64,000 nt of DNA, from positions 682,001 to 746,000 of the forward strand of contig JACGCM010000376.1 of assembly GCA_014058105.1 (NCBI GenBank), read 5' to 3'. A model generated the notes under the pieces. It had not been told where the DNA came from. It searched no databases and was given only the letters and a program-made list of their open reading frames with translations. Source of the stretch: Kingdonia uniflora (taxonomy: Eukaryota > Streptophyta > Magnoliopsida > Ranunculales > Circaeasteraceae). Position numbers and translations under genes: made by a program. Shown here piece after piece: positions 58,261-64,000 of the stretch (its first letter is position 1; the number at the start of each line of letters is the position of its first letter).

Positions 58261-58376
58261 TGATTTGCTGACCAACCATGTGGACTTGTCTAAATGGTGG
58301 GTCCGGCTTATTATTGCCCAATCTGCAAAATACTAAATCTCTAAAGAATTTTTCGTGCCTGTGGTGAACGGTCACC

Positions 58377-58458
58377 GACATAGGAGGAAGCGTAGCTAGT
58401 TTTTTTTATGGGTGGGTGACATAGGAGGAAGCGTAGGTAGTTTTTTTGATGGGTGGAT
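58377..58458. repeat. Tandem duplication of a 41-bp unit
   Basis: GACATAGGAGGAAGCGTAGC followed by TAGTTTTTTTTATGGGTGGGT appears twice in a row with two or three changes. Confidence 0.75.
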
Positions 58459-61361
58459 GAGAACGGCAAAAAGTTTGGCCAAATGGATAGGGTCCTCCCA
58501 TGTGTCATTGACATGTATGATGGTGACTCCAACCTAAGAACTATACCCTATCCGTTGCCCTCTTCAATTTTTTTAGCTGCAGCAGTCTATCGTATTTAAT
58601 GTATAGGAATTTGATTATCCAGGTAGCTTAATGCCTTCTTATTTGATCCCGTGTAATTTGTCTTTATCGCAATTTAATTTGATGCTAAAAGCCGTAATGA
58701 ACAGTTGATCCATAATAATATTTTAGTTGAAGTCAGACAAATACTAGGTCCACGGTTGAGAGGGCGCAACATGCAGATTTAGACCTGGGAGTTACCTCCA
58801 GGATCACTTCCTGCCAGTAGTAAATTTTGTTAATAATGGACAATGTAAAACATGTCTGAGTAGAACTTTGGATTTTGGAAGGTATCGATGCTGGAAAAAG
58901 ATCGTCCTCTCAGTGAAAGGATGCCAACGACCTACAAGAAATTGGATGGATTTGGAATTATAACCATGAGAATTTTTTGTCTGCCCTTTCAAGGAGTTTC
59001 AAAATATTACTGCAAAACAAAAGTTAAGAATTGTGAGATTCTTATGATTTTGCTTATCTTTGTTATTTCTGTTGTGATCAGGTTGCTCTTGGATGGCATT
59101 GTCTAGGTGACCAAGAACTTAGATGGCCATGAAAAGACGACCAAGGACCGGGTATGTACAAGATGGTTGTGCGGTGTGAAGATTTTTTGAGGAGTTGACA
59201 TATATTAGATATTTTCCCCAACTTCAGATTGTTCTTTTAGCGTAATGCTGAAATTTCACTTTATATTATTTCTTTCTTTCTTGTTTTTTTTACTGTACTA
59301 TTTGAGAGAACATTGAAATAGAGAAATATATTGTATTAGGTGATGACAGCGATGACGATCAACACTTTGAGAACATATTTTTTTCTTCAAGGCTTTTGCT
59401 TTACGAATCTCCTTTTTCTTTTCTAATCTCCTTATGCTGTCATTGTTCTTCCTTTTCTTTTATATTCTGAAATATGTGAGGTTGTTGCATACAGTTTGTT
59501 TAATTAAGGAAATCAAAGATCATGTTCAATGCCCAATCAAAATCAACTCTTTCGATTGCGCTTGAAATACGGCATGATTACAGGTTGGATTGTTGAAAGT
59601 TTATTTGTCCCATTTTTTTTATAAGAATGTTCTGTAATTGAAAAGGATGTATAAAAGCAGCCGACTCGGATCGTGCCTGCCTACATTATTCATTCCTCTT
59701 GGATTTAGACTGGATTACAGCAATTTAAATCCAACATAATCCAAGTTGCCTTCTGTCAAACTGAATCCAGGTAGCCAATTTCTTATATCTTACAATTTAC
59801 TTTTGAATTTTGTTTTTCCAAGCAGAGCATTAGACCACCTCTAACATAACATGGAAAGCGGTCAAATGAATTGTTAAAACCCGTATTAGTATGGGTTTTA
59901 AGTGAGTAAAAGAACACACTACAGTTTATTATTATTTTTTTATAAGAAAAAATAGAGATTATTAAGACCTAATACCATTGGACCAATTAAAACCTAGGCA
60001 TTGATCGTGCGGTATTTAATGATTTTAACCCAAGGACCCTAACAAAGACTGTCTGGGATTTAAAGTAATTTTTCAGAAATTCGGAAAAAAATTGCAACTA
60101 CTTCCAACGCTCAGTTTGGTTCGCTTCCATTACAATAAAAGTCTGAATAATTTTTTCAATAAAGGTAGGAATGCAAAACACTGCAAATGCAACTAATTAC
60201 AGATTGATGCTTGTGGATAACTACTATTTTTTATCATTTAAAATATCCTTATTTTTCTCCCAAGGAGAGAGTCTAAATACAAAATTTTTACTACCACCAA
60301 ATACGCTTATAGAAGTTTTTGCATTTTGCATGGAGATACAAGTTGTTTATTTTGCACAAGTAAACCAGACACATACAAATATATGATAGACACCACATCA
60401 TAATTATAAATGGAACCAAACACATTGAAACGAAAGCTTTCATTTGCATCACTGAGCCCAAATGTCAAGTCTGACCATTTTTGAAACAAAAAAAAAAAAC
60501 AAATTTGATTTAAACTCATCTGGCACATCACAACCCATCCTCCGCGTCTTTAAATCACCCAAACAAAAGGCTAACAAAGCCCGTCGGCCACAATTATGTG
60601 TCTCGTAGTCAAAACTTGGAAATTCCGCCACGCGTCATACACAGCTGTATTGCCGGCTGTATTTTGTCGGTAGTAACGGCAAATAGTTTGATACTTAAAT
60701 ATTAATTTTAATGAGGGGGTATTTAAGTGAATTAATTGGTAAACGCGTTTAATGCGGGGTTTAAAAAGTCTTTAAAAAAGTGTGGTGTGACGTGGCATTG
60801 GCCATGAATGAAAAATCACTGGGGACAACGCGGTTCACACTGTAGAACCACAAATAGTCCGTTATAGCCGATCATGAATAATACAGCCGCTTCTGTGGCT
60901 CCCACTCACATGCTCTCTCCCCAATTGTGGGTCCCACCTCTTTTAGCCGCGTCTCTATCCCCCCATACCAATATTTCGTTAATCACGGTTTATTTTTTCA
61001 ATAAATGACCAAATTACCCTTCATAAAAGAATACCCTCCAAATTGATTAAAATAGTAATTAAAAAAATAATTTAATAAAAGAATACCCTCCAAATATTTT
61101 TTATTCAAATTGATTTGCTTTATCAAATTATTAGTTGTTAATTTTTTAAAATCATTTGAAAAGAAAATAATAAAAATAATAATTCAAGGCCATATTAGGT
61201 AGAAGAAGTTGAGAGTGGTACCAGAATAAAGACACACTTTTCTCAGAAAACAAACAACAGAGAGAGAGAAAAAACTAGTGAGTGGCTTTTGAGCTGTGGT
61301 TTAGCTGTATTTCCCTCAAAATCCCCAATTTCACAAACCCTAATTTGAAATCCAATCTCCA

Positions 61362-61379
61362 ATGTTCATGAGTGTGTGA
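61362..61379 (+). promoter_or_regulatory. Five-codon upstream ORF in the LRX leader
   Basis: ATG at 61362 encodes MFMSV and stops with TGA at 61377-61379, one base before the LRX ATG at 61381. The first ATG has C at -3 (weak), while the main ATG has G at -3. It lies within the presumed leader, so it may reduce or tune initiation at the main start. Confidence 0.5.
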
Positions 61380-61380
61380 G

Positions 61381-63715
61381 ATGAATTTTAACCAACATTG
61401 CTTCATCAATCTCACACTCATCTTCCTAATCTCTTCTTCATTCCTCTTCAATCTCAACAATGGCGATCTCACTGATGCCCAAGTAACATACATTCGTCAT
61501 CGTCAACTCCTCTACTACAGAGACGAGTATGGCGATCGAGGCGAAAACGTTACTATTGATCCATCACTTGTATTCGAAAACCCTAGAATCCGTAATGCTT
61601 ATGTTGCATTACAAGCTTGGAAACAAGCGATTCTCTCAGATCCACTCAATTTGACTCTCAATTGGGTTGGATCTGATGTTTGTAACTACACTGGAGTATT
61701 TTGTTCACCTGCGTTGGATGATCGATGGGTTACAACTGTTGCTGGGATTGATTTGAACCATGGCGATATCGCAGGATATTTGCCTGAGGAGTTGGGGTTG
61801 TTGACTGATCTTGCGTTGTTTCATATCAACTCGAATCGATTCTGCGGAACCGTGCCTCGTAAGTTTGTTAAATTGAAGATATTATATGAGTTAGATCTTA
61901 GTAACAATCGATTTGCGGGTCCGTTTCCTGCTGTTGTTTTGAAATTGAGGTCATTGAAGTTTCTTGATTTGAGGTTTAATGAGTTTGAAGGGAAAGTGCC
62001 TAATGCATTGTTTGATAAAGATCTCGACGCTATTTTTATCAATCATAATAGGTTTAAATTCAGTTTACCTGATAATTTTGGGAACTCGCCAGTATCGGTT
62101 ATCGTTTTAGCTAATAATAAGTTTCATGGGTGTGTGCCCGCGAGTCTGGGGAATATGTCTGATACGTTGAATGAGATTATAATGATGAACAATGGGTTGA
62201 GGTCTTGTTTGCCTGCGGAGATTGGGTTGTTGAAGAATTTGACTGTGTTTGATGTGAGTTTTAATCAATTGATGGGGCCGTTGCCGAGTAGTATTGGTGG
62301 GATGGTGAGTTTGGAGCAGTTGAATGTGGCGCATAATTTGCTTTCCGGGAAGATACCGGAGAGTATTTGTGGACTTCCGAATTTGCAGAATTTTACCTAC
62401 TCGTATAATTTCTTTACTGGAGAGCCGCCCGTGTGTTTGGAGGTTCCTGATTATGATGATAAGAGGAATTGTTTGGCTGGGAGACCGGCACAGAGGTCGG
62501 CCAAGCAATGTAAGTCCTACTTGTCGAAACCTGTTGATTGTGGTTCGTTTAGTTGTGCTCCGTTTGTTCCATCACCTTCACCAACACCTGTTTATTCCCC
62601 ACCACCCGCTTCGCCTCCACCACCAGTTTATTCCCCACCACCCCCTTCGCCTCCTCCACCAGTTTATTCCCCACCACCCCCTTCGCCTCCACCACCAGTT
62701 TATTCCCCACCACCCCCTTCGCCTCCACCACCAGTTTATTCCCCACCACCTCCTCCACCTTCACCACCCCCACCATCTCCTCCGCCACCATCTCCACCCC
62801 CACCATCTCCTCCTCCACCATCCCCATCACCACCTCCACCGTCACCACCCCCACCATCACCACCTCCACCGTCACCACCCCCACCATCACCTCCTCCACC
62901 GTCTCCACCCCCACCATCCCCCTGCCCACCCCACCTTCGTCTCCCCACCATCACCACCCCCACCCTCTCCACCCCCACCCCCACCCCCACCCCCACCCCC
63001 ACCCCCACCCCCACCATCTCCTCCACCACCAGTGTCATCGCCACCAACTCCACCAATGTGTGCACCACCGCCTCCAGTTTATTGTGTTCGATCTCCACCT
63101 CCACCACCCAATTCACCGCCACCACCACCCAATTCGCCACCACCACCACCACCTCCACCTTTATATTTTCCACCTCCGCCAAGCCCTTACTACTATAATT
63201 CGCCGCCGCCACCACTTCACCATTCAGCGCCACCGCCTCATCATTCACTGCCCCCACCCCCACACTCACCACCTCCACCACCAAATTCGCCACCTCCGCC
63301 GCACTATTCATCGCCACCACCACCACCGCACTATTCATCGCCACCACCTCCACCTCATTTATATTCTCCACCCCCACCGCCTAATTCACCACCTCCTCCG
63401 CCACCCTATTCGCCACCTCCCCCACCTCCGTGTGTAGAACCACCACCACCTCCATGCATAGAACCGCCTCCACCTCCATGCATAGAACCACCTCCACCTC
63501 CACCTCCATGTATCGAACCCCCTCCACCACCATCACCAGGTTTGTATTTACCACCCCCTTCACCTTCACCACAGTCACCATTGCCTCCCATAGTTTACAA
63601 TTCTCCTCCACCACCCTCACCATCACTCCCACCTCCCACGCCAGTGTATGAGGGTCCATTGCCACCCGTCGTTGGCATGCCATATGCATCTCCTCCCCCG
63701 CCTCCATATTATTGA
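61381..63715 (+). CDS. LRX: Leucine-rich-repeat extensin (LRX family), frameshifted in the extensin domain
   Basis: Single exon. From the ATG at 61381: signal peptide (residues 1 to about 28, LTLIFLISSSFLFNL), an N-terminal region with DVCNYTGVFC (about 99-108), about ten LRRs (118-345), a Cys hinge (CLAGRPAQRSAKQCKSYL, CGSFSC, 365-391), then VYSPPPPSPPPP extensin repeats. Near 62917-62945 the Pro-rich frame stops being used and continues one base over. The +1 frame carries MCAPPPPVYC, CVEPPPPPCIEPP and the family C-terminus VVGMPYASPPPPPYY up to the stop at 63713-63715. Together about 778 residues, normal for LRX3-5-like proteins. In the starting frame the protein would instead end at 63198 with a Thr-rich tail. 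LRX proteins anchor in the cell wall, bind RALF peptides and act with FERONIA-type kinases in wall integrity. The frameshift may be real or an assembly error. Confidence 0.85.
62590..62760 (+). repeat. 36-bp minisatellite coding VYSPPPPSPPPP
   Basis: Four full units and a partial one, differing by one or two bases (the first has ACC CGC TTC for Ala, the second CCT CCT). Followed by 15-bp units coding SPPPP up to about 62925. Such arrays commonly change length by slippage in LRX and extensin genes. Confidence 0.85.
62970..63015 (+). repeat. (CCCCCA)n tract
   Basis: About seven CCCCCA units in a row code for Pro-only sequence in the +1 frame and Thr-Pro repeats in the starting frame. The minus strand has runs of five G, so it could form a G-quadruplex and is prone to slippage and sequencing error. 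Confidence 0.8.
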
Positions 63716-64000
63716 TTATTTTGATAGTTTTCACATGCTCCCCATCTAGAAGCAAAAAGGAACAACACTATGAGTTGATTCATCCACTATGCCATTATGT
63801 CCTCAACGACACAATTCCACGAGGAGGAATAATAACAAAGAAGAGAAATTCAATGCAATTGTGAATGCGTTCCGGAATTGAGAACTACGTATTAGAGGGT
63901 AAAATCCATTTGTCAGCAATGCAAAGAGTAGTAGAAGCAGAAATTTTCTCCATATTTATTTAAATTGTTATGGATTGTGAATAATAATGTTGGAGAGGTG
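63716..64000. other. LRX 3' flank
   Basis: No gene. AT-rich with AATAATAAC (63829) and AATAATAATG (63982) as weak poly(A)-signal-like sequences. Confidence 0.5.

Larger units (their letters stand above)
57454..61361. other. COPB2-LRX intergenic region, no gene recognised
   Basis: About 3.9 kb. A likely COPB2 poly(A) signal AATAAATAAT is near 57562. Small frames (for example 57520-57840 minus, 58888-59106 plus, 60171-60386 plus) show no family resemblance. Two tandem repeats are listed separately. Near the LRX gene a 21-bp direct repeat ATAAAAGAATACCCTCCAAAT occurs at 61023 and 61075. 61250-61380 is leader-like. Confidence 0.6.

Noticed and set aside
62590..62760. Regular 36-bp repeats resembling a CRISPR array
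   Set aside because: The units are contiguous without spacers and code VYSPPPPSPPPP in an open extensin frame in a plant gene.
62553..63437. Other plus-strand frames through the extensin repeats (Thr/Ser-rich and His-rich)
   Set aside because: Produced by frame changes over a repetitive C-rich sequence. Only the two Pro frames continue family features.
62549..63755. Long antisense ORFs in the LRX region coding Gly- or Val-rich proteins (for example 62736-63377 and 63406-63591 minus)
   Set aside because: They are mirror images of the Pro-rich repeats (CCN codons read as NGG). They have no independent start, domain or splice evidence.

Overview
This is nuclear DNA of a flowering plant, most likely a eudicot. 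It is AT-rich, every gene has many GT-AG introns, and transposable elements fill both the intergenic space and the introns. No species can be named from the window. Five protein-coding genes, all on the + strand, can be reconstructed: two tandem SULTR3;5-like sulfate transporters (1897-5700 and 8079-11886), a 24-exon armadillo/HEAT-type solenoid gene (21936-42890), a 24-exon coatomer beta'-subunit gene COPB2 (43865-57453), and a leucine-rich-repeat extensin gene of the LRX type (61381-63715). For the first four I chained exons by hand. All reading-frame phases close, giving 645, 649, 1124 and 904 codons. The LRX gene carries one frameshift.

Layout. 1-1251 is the end of a minus-strand Ty1/copia element (broken gag, primer-binding site, LTR). 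1704-7885 is transporter copy 1 with its downstream DNA, ending in a fragment of the ARM gene's promoter and first exon. 7886-22086 is the second copy of the same unit, inflated by a defective copia element (12345-17340), a solo LTR (17839-18485) and a hAT-like element (19230-21784), and ending in the intact ARM exon 1. The two units meet at a 6-bp microhomology (CAAAAC), so a stretch from the transporter promoter to ARM exon 1 was duplicated in tandem. Transporter copy 2 therefore lies just downstream of an old copy of the ARM promoter, while the ARM gene itself has a 2.6-kb insertion about 150 bp before its start codon.

The ARM gene spans 21 kb because of transposons. Intron 13 contains a three-level nest: a hAT-like element, inside it a small LTR element, and inside that a hAT-type MITE, each with a recognisable target-site duplication. 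Other introns hold solo LTRs of a small shared family, a foldback MITE and a tRNA-derived SINE.

COPB2 is an ordinary housekeeping COPI coat gene whose first coding exon is just the ATG, followed by a 21-nt exon. The LRX gene at the right end encodes a cell-wall LRR-extensin. Its Pro-rich repeat domain changes frame near 62925 beside C-rich tandem repeats, so the gene is either recently broken or misassembled there. The genes are not an operon or pathway. The unusual content lies in the duplication structure, the promoter exchange, the nested insertions and a shared TTCGAA palindrome cluster in the U3 of three different LTR families.
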